A stretch of DNA of 31,420 nucleotides. Source: a virus. Location: positions 1 to 31,420 of the IMG/VR virus record IMGVR_UViG_3300025316_000050, one strand, 5' to 3'. Made by a program: the position numbers and the translations under genes. The first letter of the stretch is position 1; the number at the start of each line of letters is the position of its first letter. The notes under the pieces were generated by a model, which saw nothing but the letters and a program-made list of their open reading frames with translations, made no database searches and was not told the origin of the DNA. This document shows positions 1-5,871 of this stretch, in pieces.

Positions 1-1
1 A

Positions 2-61
2 GCATCAAAACGTGCTGATGGTATAGCCACCAAAGGGTTTACAAAAGGCAGGATGAGATAA
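2..61 (+). CDS. 3' end of a small Arg/Gly/Lys-rich phage protein (partial)
   Basis: Frame 2 is open from the window edge to a TAA at 59-61 and encodes 19 residues ending KRADGIATKGFTKGRMR. The tail matches in pattern the C-terminal part of the small protein at 767-964 (RADGCAERGHTKG), and both share the DNA word CGTGCTGATGG. This argues that it is a real gene end and not chance. The stop overlaps the next start as TAATG, so the two genes are probably translationally coupled. Function is unknown. It belongs to the group of small basic Gly-rich proteins that fills the left end of the window. Confidence 0.6.
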   Translation, partial: ASKRADGIATKGFTKGRMR

Positions 62-540
62 TGCCTAGTACTAGCGCAAAACAACACAAATTTATGGAAG
101 CAATTGCCCATAACAAGGCGTTTGCAAAGAAGGTAGGTGTTCCACAATCGGTGGGGCAGGATTTTAGCAACGCCGATAAAGGCAAAACTTTTAAAGAAGG
201 TGGATCTATGAAGAACGAAATGCACGAACATCATATGCACATGGCGCATCATCACCTACAAGAGGCGATGAAGCATGGTGGTCATGTTAAGAAAATGGCT
301 TCTGGCGGCATGACTACGGGTATGCACGGCGATGATGAGAAAAAAGGCTTGACAACAGCCAAAATGGCCAGAGTCAAAGAAGGCGGCAACAAAGCCCACG
401 GCGAACATAAAGTTCAAGAGCGTGGTCACACACGCGCTATGGAGCCCAAAATGAAGGGCAACACCATTGGTAATGGCCCGTTGGTTAATGTTAAAGGCCC
501 TGCTATGAAACGCGGCGGCAAAACCCATCACAAAAAGTGA
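61..540 (+). CDS. Small Lys/Gly/His/Met-rich protein, putative virion-associated
   Basis: This 159-residue protein starts at the ATG of a TAATG overlap. The N-terminus (MPSTSAKQHKFMEAIAHN then KKVGVPQSVGQDF) is a pattern I recall from hypothetical proteins of uncultured aquatic phages. The rest is low complexity. A His/Met segment at about residues 53-75 is followed by several Lys-Gly-Gly-type elements (KEGGS near 46, KEGGN near 107, KRGGK near 153) and an ERGHTR element near 120. It has no Cys, no signal peptide and no membrane segment. It is strongly basic, so nucleic-acid contact in the virion is possible but unproven. Neighbours are similar small basic proteins upstream of the head-tail connector genes. 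Confidence 0.75.
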   Translation: MPSTSAKQHKFMEAIAHNKAFAKKVGVPQSVGQDFSNADKGKTFKEGGSMKNEMHEHHMHMAHHHLQEAMKHGGHVKKMASGGMTTGMHGDDEKKGLTTAKMARVKEGGNKAHGEHKVQERGHTRAMEPKMKGNTIGNGPLVNVKGPAMKRGGKTHHKK

Positions 541-547
541 GATCAAC

Positions 548-757
548 ATGAAACACCATCATCCAGAACATCACGAGCACGTTCATCCTGCCGGACACGA
601 GCATCCCCATGAGCACAAACACCATGTGCACCACATGAAGGAGCATCACGCAGGTGGGCATACGCACCACTCAGAGCACTACAAAGAGCACGCGGCAGGG
701 CACAAGTTGCACCACCACGAGATTGAGCATTTGCACAAGCACCAAAAACACCACTAG
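548..757 (+). CDS. Extremely histidine-rich small protein
   Basis: The 69-residue product contains 31 histidines by my count (about 45%). The rest is mainly Glu, Lys, Gly and Pro, with one Tyr and no Cys or Trp. Histidines occur in runs of two or three separated by Glu or Lys through the whole length, as in metal-storage or metal-buffering peptides. No hydrophobic core or membrane segment is visible, so it should be disordered without metal. It lies seven bases after the previous stop and nine before the next start, which has a good AGGAG ribosome site. This supports real cotranscription. Binding of Zn, Ni or Cu is inference from composition. Virion decoration is an alternative. Confidence 0.75.
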   Translation: MKHHHPEHHEHVHPAGHEHPHEHKHHVHHMKEHHAGGHTHHSEHYKEHAAGHKLHHHEIEHLHKHQKHH

Positions 758-766
758 GAGCACACC

Positions 767-964
767 ATGCCTATGATGCCAATGGCTAGACCAATGACAC
801 GCCCAATGGGCGCACGTATGCCTGTTGCCCCCATGATGGCGGCGGCTCGTCCGGGCGGTATGAAAAAAGGTGGATCCGCGCATAATCGTGCTGATGGGTG
901 CGCTGAACGCGGTCATACCAAAGGTACGATTGTGATGTGTGGCGGCGGGATGCACAAAAAATGA
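767..964 (+). CDS. Small Met/Pro/Arg-rich protein with KKGG and RADG motifs
   Basis: This 65-residue protein follows an AGGAG ribosome site. The first half is a Met-Pro-Arg-Ala-rich repeat-like stretch (MPMMPMARPMTRPMGARMP). The second half carries KKGGSAHNRADG followed by ERGHTKG and ends CGGGMHKK. The RADG-x-A-x-x-G-x-T-K-G element recurs in the truncated gene at the left edge. The KKGGS element recurs in several neighbours. It has two Cys (near residues 45 and 58). Its stop TGA at 962-964 overlaps the next ATG at 961 as ATGA. No enzyme fold is recognisable. It is probably a minor structural or packaging-related peptide, by location only. Confidence 0.7.
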   Translation: MPMMPMARPMTRPMGARMPVAPMMAAARPGGMKKGGSAHNRADGCAERGHTKGTIVMCGGGMHKK

Positions 965-1215
965 TGGCCAGCCGCGGTATGGGTGATATCAACCCATCCA
1001 AAATGCCCGGCAGAAAGACGATACATCGCAAGGACAATCCAAACGATGTATCAGTCTATAAAAAAGGCGGCGAAGTCTGGGATAAGCCAAGACCAAAAGG
1101 TTTAGGCAAACCCAAGAAACTAACGCCATCCAAAAAAGCCGCAGCTAAAGCTATGGCTAAAAAGGCAGGTCGGCCATATCCAAATTTGGTTGACAACATG
1201 AGAGCGGTTAAATAA
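961..1215 (+). CDS. Small basic protein, conserved in aquatic phages, function unknown
   Basis: I place the start at 961, in the ATGA overlap with the upstream stop, and not at the in-frame ATG at 937, because translational coupling is the rule in this cluster. This gives an 84-residue protein starting MMASRGMGDINPSKMPG. It contains a VYKKGGEVWDKP element and then a Lys/Ala/Pro-rich tract. It ends with AGRPYPNLVDNMRAVK, a C-terminus I recall from hypothetical proteins of freshwater phages. It is very basic, with no Cys, membrane segment or known domain. Its TAA overlaps the ATG of the gp4-like adaptor gene (TAATG), so the two are likely produced together. Confidence 0.72.
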   Translation: MMASRGMGDINPSKMPGRKTIHRKDNPNDVSVYKKGGEVWDKPRPKGLGKPKKLTPSKKAAAKAMAKKAGRPYPNLVDNMRAVK

Positions 1216-2168
1216 TGTCACAAACATCTGGTGTAGCGGCGTTTAATCTACAGCTTCCCGAGTTGGTCGAGGAGGCTTTTGAGCGTTGTGGGGGTGAATC
1301 CCGCACTGGATATGATATTAAAACAGCACGCCGGTCGATGAATTTGCTGTTTGCAGACTGGGCAAATCGCGGTATTAACATGTGGACGTTTGAGCAAGAC
1401 GTCATTACCTTGGTCCAAGGTCAGCCAACATACGTTTTGCCAGACGATACTGTAGATTTACTTGAACACGTTATCAGGACACAACAAAATCAGCCCAGTA
1501 ATCAGGCCGATTTAACGATTACGCGCATCAGTGTGTCTACTTATGCAACGATCCCCAACAAGTTGATACAAGGACGCCCTATCCAATTGTGGATTCAACG
1601 CCTGACAGCCAATACGCAGCCCACAGGAGTGACTGTTTATTCTGCTGTTGGCACTAGTGACACCCAGATAGCCGTTAGCACACTGGCCGGATTGCCAAAT
1701 GCAGGGTTTATTACTCTTGATAATGAGTTAATTGGGTACAACGAACTCCAAGCCGCGGCAAACGGCAGCCCAGCTTACATCTTAAACTGCACCAGAGGTC
1801 AGGGAAACACCACTGCGGCCACCCATAGCGTTGGAATTGCAGTACTTTTGAGTCAAAAGAACAGCGTAACTGTGTGGCCAACACCTGATGGAGCCAATAC
1901 ATACCAGCTTGTGTACTGGAGAATGCGCAGAATGCAAGATGCTGGCGGTGGAACTAACATTCCAGACGTGCCTTTTAGGTTTGTTCCTTGTTTAGTGGCT
2001 GGTTTGTCCTACTATATGGCTTTAAAAGTGCCAGGTGCGCTTGAAAGACTGCAAGTTTTGAAGGCTCAGTACGACGAAGCCTGGGAATTGGCCGCTGGAG
2101 AAGACCATGAAAAGGCTGCGGTAAGGTTTGTGCCTCGCAGAATGTACATTGGTGGGGGATATTCATAA
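1215..2168 (+). CDS. P22 gp4-like tail accessory / head-tail adaptor with inserted beta domain
   Basis: The 317-residue protein begins with a helical segment (LPELVEEAFERCG, then RTGYD, ARRSMNLLFADWANRG at about residues 36-53). This is the pattern of P22 gp4-like adaptors, which form a ring below the portal and stabilise packaged DNA. A SVTVWPTPD strand and VYWRMRRMQDAGG follow at about 217-245. The C-terminal helices (FRFVPCLVAGLSYYMALK, then YDEAWELA) also fit. Between RLTANTQPT and SQKNSVTV, about residues 134-216 form an extra beta-rich module with the IAVSTLAGLPNAGFITLDNE and CTRGQGNTTAATH signatures. As I recall them, compact family members lack it. One copy of the window's CAACAAGTTG word lies at 1556-1565. 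Confidence 0.72.
   Translation: MSQTSGVAAFNLQLPELVEEAFERCGGESRTGYDIKTARRSMNLLFADWANRGINMWTFEQDVITLVQGQPTYVLPDDTVDLLEHVIRTQQNQPSNQADLTITRISVSTYATIPNKLIQGRPIQLWIQRLTANTQPTGVTVYSAVGTSDTQIAVSTLAGLPNAGFITLDNELIGYNELQAAANGSPAYILNCTRGQGNTTAATHSVGIAVLLSQKNSVTVWPTPDGANTYQLVYWRMRRMQDAGGGTNIPDVPFRFVPCLVAGLSYYMALKVPGALERLQVLKAQYDEAWELAAGEDHEKAAVRFVPRRMYIGGGYS
1554..1565 (-). repeat. Dispersed word CAACTTGTTG, copy 1
   Basis: CCCAACAAGTTG on the plus strand (minus-strand orientation of the word), within the gp4-like adaptor gene, read as P-N-K-L. Core at 1556-1565. The strand field for all copies follows the CAAC-TT-GTTG orientation. Confidence 0.75.
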
Positions 2169-2557
2169 TGGGTAACCGATTCTCTTCTGGTAAAAATAGC
2201 ATAAGTGAATGTGATCGGTGCGGATTCAGGTTTAAGCTCACAGAACTCAAAAAAGAGATCATAAAGACGAAGGTTTACAACTTGTTGGTGTGCCCAACTT
2301 GTTGGGACCCCGATCAACCGCAGTTACAGCTTGGAATGTACCCTGTAGATGATCCACAGGGCGTCAGAGACCCCCGTCCGGACCTCAGTTACTACGCATC
2401 AGGCCAACTTGCCGATGGTAGCATTGGAGAAGGCAGTCGAGTATTTCAGTGGGGCTGGAACCCTGTGGGTGGTGCTAGTCAATTTGATGTTCCTTTGACT
2501 CAAAATGATTTGCTTCTACAGGTACAAATTGGTACAGTTACGATAGTCACAACGTAG
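2168..2557 (+). CDS. Zinc-ribbon phage protein
   Basis: This 129-residue protein starts in a TAATG overlap. Two CxxC knuckles, C15-x2-C18 and C42-x2-C45 (CDRCGFRF and CPTCWDPD), form a likely zinc ribbon in the first 50 residues. Between them is a Lys-rich strand-like segment. The remainder (LGMYPVDDPQGVRDPRPD onward) is Gly/Gln-rich and predicted beta-rich. The family is common in aquatic phages between the two adaptor genes, as I recall. Its role is unknown, and structural or packaging-associated is inferred from position. Two copies of the CAACTTGTTG word at 2278-2287 and 2295-2304 fall in the second knuckle region. The second copy encodes PTCW, including the ligand C45. Confidence 0.72.
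   Translation: MGNRFSSGKNSISECDRCGFRFKLTELKKEIIKTKVYNLLVCPTCWDPDQPQLQLGMYPVDDPQGVRDPRPDLSYYASGQLADGSIGEGSRVFQWGWNPVGGASQFDVPLTQNDLLLQVQIGTVTIVTT
2278..2306 (+). repeat. Dispersed word CAACTTGTTG, copies 2 and 3 (pair)
   Basis: Two cores at 2278-2287 and 2295-2304, 17 bases apart start to start. The second is extended to the full CCCAACTTGTTGGG at 2293-2306. They are read in different frames, N-L-L and P-T-C-W, within the zinc-ribbon gene. Confidence 0.85.
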
Positions 2558-2566
2558 GAGTTTAGA

Positions 2567-2758
2567 ATGAAACACGACGACATTAAAGAAGACAAAAAGC
2601 TCATTAAAAAGGCTTTTTCGATGCATGATAAGCAAGAGCACCCCGGGAAGAAAACCAACTTGTCCAAGTTGAAAAAGGGTGGCCCAACAGGCAAAGATAT
2701 GCGTGCTGTTGGTCGCAATCTGGCCCGTGCTCACAACCAAAAACCTGGGAGTAAGTAA
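2567..2758 (+). CDS. Small basic protein with KKGG motif
   Basis: The 63-residue protein follows a TAGGAG ribosome site. It is highly charged: MKHDDIKEDKKLIKKAFSMH leads into KQEHPGKKTNLSKL, then KKGGPTGKDMRAVGRN and a basic tail. The N-terminal half should be helical. The KKGG element and the following Arg/Gly pattern link it to the small proteins at 61-540, 767-964 and 961-1215. No catalytic motif is present. Its TAA overlaps the next ATG (TAATG). A perfect 7-bp inverted repeat at 2656-2671 inside it resembles half of the dispersed CAACTTGTTG word. Binding to packaged DNA or the connector is only a guess. Confidence 0.7.
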   Translation: MKHDDIKEDKKLIKKAFSMHDKQEHPGKKTNLSKLKKGGPTGKDMRAVGRNLARAHNQKPGSK

Positions 2759-3045
2759 TGAAGACCCAAGTTAAACCAACCAAAAAGAATAGCCCTGCTA
2801 TTCACCGCGCTCACGACGTAACCAACGGCCCTGCTGATGAGTATGCAAAACCTCATGACATGAAAGGCCGCAAAGTCGGTCCTGAAGCTGCATTTACAGA
2901 GCCAGAGTTCCAAAAGAAAAAGAACTGGGTGCCTTTGATGGGTGTGTCCATTACGATGGATGACCGCGTTGAGACTGAAGGCATCAAGATTCGTGGTACA
3001 GGCGCGGCAATTAAAGGCGTGATGGCCAGAGGCCCAATGGCATGA
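2758..3045 (+). CDS. Small protein ending in RGTGAA motif, function unknown
   Basis: The 95-residue product lies between the zinc-ribbon and SU10-adaptor genes and is coupled on both sides (TAATG upstream, ATGA downstream at 3042-3045). It has a polar N-terminus (about residues 1-40) and a middle segment FQKKKNWVPLMGVSITMD. The C-terminal IKIRGTGAAIKGVMARGPMA resembles the short Arg-Gly-x-Gly-Ala-Ala tails I recall from other aquatic phage hypotheticals. No Cys, signal or membrane segment is seen. Position suggests a minor head or connector component, but nothing in the sequence proves a function. Confidence 0.7.
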   Translation: MKTQVKPTKKNSPAIHRAHDVTNGPADEYAKPHDMKGRKVGPEAAFTEPEFQKKKNWVPLMGVSITMDDRVETEGIKIRGTGAAIKGVMARGPMA

Positions 3046-3902
3046 ACTACACTCAGCTTAAACAACTGATTCAGGACTATACGCAAAACTACGAAACTAC
3101 TTTCGTGGCGGATATTCCTACGTTTGTTGAACAAGCTGAGCAACGGATTTTTAACTCAATCCAGTTCCCGTCCTTGCGTAAAAATGTGGTAGGGTCAATT
3201 ACGCCATACAATCAATATTTGGCGCTCCCTTCTGACTTTTTGGCTCCGTACTCACTGGCTATTTATGAAAATGCTTCTACAACAGCCACAGGTACTTCAG
3301 GCGCTTATACCATCACGGTTGGATCCAGCTCAAATATTATCCCGGGACAGATTGCTTCTGGGACAGGTATTGCGCCAGGAGCCCTTGTTGTTAGCCTTAA
3401 TGGACTTGTTGTTACTTTAAATTTACCAAATACGGCCACAGTCTCTGGCACAATAACATTCCAAGGCAACTATTCATTTTTACTCAACAAAGACGTTAAC
3501 TTCATTCGTGAAGTCTACGGCAACCCCATTGCTTACGGCACGCCACAATACTACGCATTGTTTGGCCCAACAGTTGTATCAAGTGTGATAACGACCAATT
3601 TGTCTGTAATTATGGGGCCAACACCTGACACCAATTACTATTCCGAGCTCCACTATTACTACTATCCCGTGTCCATTTCACAAACGGCAGATGGCACAAG
3701 TTGGCTTGGAAACAATTTTGATACCGTGCTTTTGTACGGCTCTTTGGTTGAGGCTTACACCTTCATGAAGGGTGAGCAAGACATGATGGGTTTGTATAAC
3801 CAGAAGTATGTTGAAGCACTTGCCTTGGCCAAACGTCTTGGAGATGGGATGGAAAGACAGGATGCGTACCGCACTCCACAATTTAGGCAGGCAGTTACAT
3901 GA
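3042..3902 (+). CDS. SU10-type head-tail adaptor protein with inserted domain
   Basis: The 286-residue protein starts MNYTQLKQLIQDYTQNYET and continues with a helical IPTFVEQAEQRIFNSIQFPSLRK block (residues 25-47), a YLALPSDFLAPYSLAIY strand region (59-75), YSFLLNKDVNFIREVYG (144-160), LHYYYYPVSI and a C-terminal helical ALLYGSLVEAYTFMKGEQD-type segment. This order matches SU10-like adaptor proteins, which dock onto the portal and nozzle. A Gly/Ser/Thr-rich beta module (about residues 80-141, TITVGSSSNIIPGQ, ATVSGTITFQ) is inserted before YSFLLN. The start overlaps the previous stop as ATGA, and the stop overlaps the next start the same way. Confidence 0.75.
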   Translation: MNYTQLKQLIQDYTQNYETTFVADIPTFVEQAEQRIFNSIQFPSLRKNVVGSITPYNQYLALPSDFLAPYSLAIYENASTTATGTSGAYTITVGSSSNIIPGQIASGTGIAPGALVVSLNGLVVTLNLPNTATVSGTITFQGNYSFLLNKDVNFIREVYGNPIAYGTPQYYALFGPTVVSSVITTNLSVIMGPTPDTNYYSELHYYYYPVSISQTADGTSWLGNNFDTVLLYGSLVEAYTFMKGEQDMMGLYNQKYVEALALAKRLGDGMERQDAYRTPQFRQAVT

Positions 3903-4342
3903 GCATAGTCCAAACTGCTACGACCAGCTTCAGAGTTCAAATAGCTCAAGGTTTACACAACTTTGGGCCCACCAACCCCAACACGTTCAAAATTGCATTA
4001 TTTACGTCAGTGGCCACGTTGAATGCGACCACAACGCAGTACTCTACCCAACTTGTTGGGGAAGTAGTCGGAACAGGTTATACGCAAGGCGGACAGATTT
4101 TGACAATTAATCAAACTCCAACGTCTGGTTCTACAGGTGGCACAGTGGCCTATTGGTCTTTTGCAAATGCAGTGTGGAACCCAGCGGCGTTTACAGCGCG
4201 TGGTGCTTTGATCTACAATTCAAGTCAGAATAATGCTTCAGTTTTTCTATTGGATTTTGGCGCAGATAAAACTTGTGCTAACTCGTTCACAGTCACAATG
4301 CCTGCCATAAACAGCACTAATGCAATAATGAGGATCGTATGA
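3899..4342 (+). CDS. Beta-rich structural protein, paralogue A
   Basis: The 147-residue protein is Gly/Thr/Asn-rich with alternating hydrophobic strands. Recognisable blocks are GLHNFGPTNPNTFKIALF (about 20-37), TQLVGEVVGTGYTQGGQIL, GGTVAYWSFANAVWNP, GALIYNSSQNNASVFLLDFG and a final TVTMPAINSTNAIMRIV. The same block order occurs in the protein at 4540-5040, so the two are diverged paralogues. The family is common in aquatic phage tail modules, in my recollection, with no experimental role that I know. A full CCCAACTTGTTGGG copy at 4047-4060 encodes TQLVG. Both ends are ATGA-coupled to neighbours. Confidence 0.7.
   Translation: MSIVQTATTSFRVQIAQGLHNFGPTNPNTFKIALFTSVATLNATTTQYSTQLVGEVVGTGYTQGGQILTINQTPTSGSTGGTVAYWSFANAVWNPAAFTARGALIYNSSQNNASVFLLDFGADKTCANSFTVTMPAINSTNAIMRIV
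4047..4060 (+). repeat. Dispersed word, copy 4 (full 14-mer)
   Basis: Full CCCAACTTGTTGGG inside paralogue A, read as Q-L-V-G. It has six-base inverted arms around a TT centre. Confidence 0.85.
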
Positions 4343-4530
4343 TTATCACAACCACCAAAGGCGACATGGATACTTCATTGTTGGAGCATAGACCAGGCTC
4401 TTTAGACAATGACGTTGAGTACACAACATGGGATGAGTATTACCTTGATGGTGAGTTGGTTCACCGTTCTGCTCATGTAACTTTAAAAAAGATGCCAACT
4501 TTTGCATCTGCTGAAACAGCTTCACTATAA
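4339..4530 (+). CDS. Small acidic phage protein, function unknown
   Basis: The 63-residue protein starts in an ATGA overlap with paralogue A. It begins MIITTTKGDMDTSLLEHRPG, continues with DNDVEYTTWDEYYLDGELVH and RSAHVTLKKMP, and ends in a Ser/Ala tail. It has a compact alternating pattern with three aromatic positions (WDEYY), so it should be a small folded beta protein. I recall near relatives beside the same two beta-rich paralogues in aquatic phages, always unnamed. It sits between the two paralogous structural genes, suggesting a small partner or chaperone of those proteins. That is inference from position only. Confidence 0.68.
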   Translation: MIITTTKGDMDTSLLEHRPGSLDNDVEYTTWDEYYLDGELVHRSAHVTLKKMPTFASAETASL

Positions 4531-4539
4531 GGACTTATC

Positions 4540-5040
4540 ATGGCAAATACCCAGAGTATGTGTACTTCTTTCATGGGCCAGCTTTTAAACGGCGGGCATC
4601 AGTTTGGGACAATTACATTGGTCAGTCGAGGTAGCTTAACTGCTCCTACGGTAGACACCTTTAAGGCGGCGTTGTATTTTACAACTGCTTCATTGGGTGC
4701 AGGTACTACAGCTTACGCCACATCAGGGGAGGTAACCAATACCTCTGGCACGGGGTATACGGCGGGGGGCACGACAATTACAAATGCAAATCCACCTACA
4801 GCAACCAACTCATCGACAACAGCGGGCGTGGCTTATTGGACTCCTTCTGCAAGCTTTTCATGGACAGCTTTGACGGTAACCACAGCTTTTGATTCAGTAT
4901 TGGTGTACAACTCCACTCAAGGTGGTACGGCAGTCAGCGTTCACACCTTTGGTTCACAGACCATTACGGCAGGTACGTTTACACTGACAATGCCTTCAAA
5001 CTCGACATCATCTGCACTACTGCGGTTGTCAACAACATAA
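4540..5040 (+). CDS. Beta-rich structural protein, paralogue B
   Basis: The 166-residue protein follows an AAGGA ribosome site. Its blocks GGHQFG, TVDTFKAALYFTTASL, SGEVTNTSGTGYTAGGTTI, AGVAYWTPSASFSW, SVLVYNSTQGGTAVSVHTFG and TFTLTMPSNSTSSALLRLS parallel in order those of the protein at 3899-4342. This indicates duplication followed by divergence, with paralogue B about 19 residues longer. Composition is Thr/Ser/Gly/Ala-rich, with few charged residues and two Cys or fewer, as expected for an exposed phage structural protein. It may be a decoration or tail-surface protein, but nothing identifies it precisely. Confidence 0.7.
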   Translation: MANTQSMCTSFMGQLLNGGHQFGTITLVSRGSLTAPTVDTFKAALYFTTASLGAGTTAYATSGEVTNTSGTGYTAGGTTITNANPPTATNSSTTAGVAYWTPSASFSWTALTVTTAFDSVLVYNSTQGGTAVSVHTFGSQTITAGTFTLTMPSNSTSSALLRLSTT

Positions 5041-5043
5041 TGT

Positions 5044-5868
5044 ATGGCATTAACATGGGGCTATGGCACTTGGGGTAGTGGAGCTTGGGGTGGTACTCTA
5101 CCGCTCACAGGAGATCCAGCCTCGGGTAATGTAGGAACAGTTGGCCCCAATATCACCATCGCTTTAACGGGCGTAGGTGGTGTAGGAAATGTAGGGACAG
5201 TCGTAGCGCAAGATTCTGATGCAGATACAGGGGTATTTGCCACAGGCAGTGTAGGGACAGTAGGGCCAAACATTACCAAGGCGCTGACAGGGGTTGGCGG
5301 TAGTGGGGCGGTAGGATCGGTTAGTTTCAGTGTATCGGTGAGCTTGACTGGGGATACGGCATCTGGGTATGCTGGAACGCTCATAGCCACAAATGCACAG
5401 GCGCTGACAGGGGTTTTAGGTAGCGGGACGGTGGGTTCTGTAGCTCCTGCCAAGAGCTTTGGCCTGACGGGGGATAATGCTTCAGGTGCAGTGGGTACGG
5501 TGGCTCCCAGCAGTTCCACGGGATTGACTGGCACAAGTGCCACAGGCGCAGTCGGATCGGTTTTAGCGGCATTGAGGGGCGTGACTACCGTAGGGAATGT
5601 CGGGTCAGTGGGGCCAAACATCACGATAGCTCTGACGGGTGTTGGAGCAAGTGGCTTGGTTGGTTCTGTGACGATGGGAACAAGGACGGCTCAGTTGACG
5701 GGGGTGAACGCATCAGGTCAAGTGGGCAATATGTTTGCGGTTTATTGGAGTTTAATTGATGACAGCCAGAACCCTTCATGGCAGAATATCGGGGATGCAC
5801 AGACTCCCAATTGGTCAACAATTGACGACAGTGAAACGCCAAATTGGACAGTGATTTCAACAGGATAA
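5044..5868 (+). CDS. Gly/Val tandem-repeat structural protein
   Basis: The 274-residue protein opens with a Trp/Gly motif (WGYGTWGSGAWGG, residues 5-17). It continues as about eleven imperfect repeats of 16-22 residues with consensus LTG-x3-SG-x-VG-[ST]-V. It ends with three W-x2-I-x-D-x-[QE]-x-P-[SN]-W units at about 235-270. No Cys. The regular turn-forming Gly and alternating Val suggest a beta-solenoid or fibrous stalk. Its place immediately before the tail-fibre gene (three bases apart) suggests a fibre-associated role. The Trp/Gly motif recurs inside the tail hub at 10306-12408. A long reverse-strand open frame under these repeats is a by-product of the repeat codon pattern. Confidence 0.68.
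   Translation: MALTWGYGTWGSGAWGGTLPLTGDPASGNVGTVGPNITIALTGVGGVGNVGTVVAQDSDADTGVFATGSVGTVGPNITKALTGVGGSGAVGSVSFSVSVSLTGDTASGYAGTLIATNAQALTGVLGSGTVGSVAPAKSFGLTGDNASGAVGTVAPSSSTGLTGTSATGAVGSVLAALRGVTTVGNVGSVGPNITIALTGVGASGLVGSVTMGTRTAQLTGVNASGQVGNMFAVYWSLIDDSQNPSWQNIGDAQTPNWSTIDDSETPNWTVISTG
5107..5735 (+). repeat. Imperfect tandem repeats encoding LTG-x3-SG-x-VG-S-V units
   Basis: About eleven diverged copies of roughly 50-70 bases lie head to tail inside the Gly/Val-rich gene. Each encodes a unit with the LTG, SG and VG-[ST]-V anchors, and a GPNITIA or GPNITKA ending recurs in three units. Divergence at the DNA level is high, so the array is old or under protein-level selection. Confidence 0.75.
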
Positions 5869-5871
5869 AAC

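Noticed and set aside
2656-2671. Perfect inverted repeat CAACTTG-TC-CAAGTTG inside a small gene
   Set aside because: Resembles a half-site of the dispersed word but lacks the core. Kept only as a remark under that gene.
5061-5624. 187-residue open frame on the minus strand, Pro/Val/Thr-rich
   Set aside because: It is the mirror of the Gly/Val tandem repeats in the plus-strand gene. Its own repeats follow that array, and no ribosome site or neighbour supports it.
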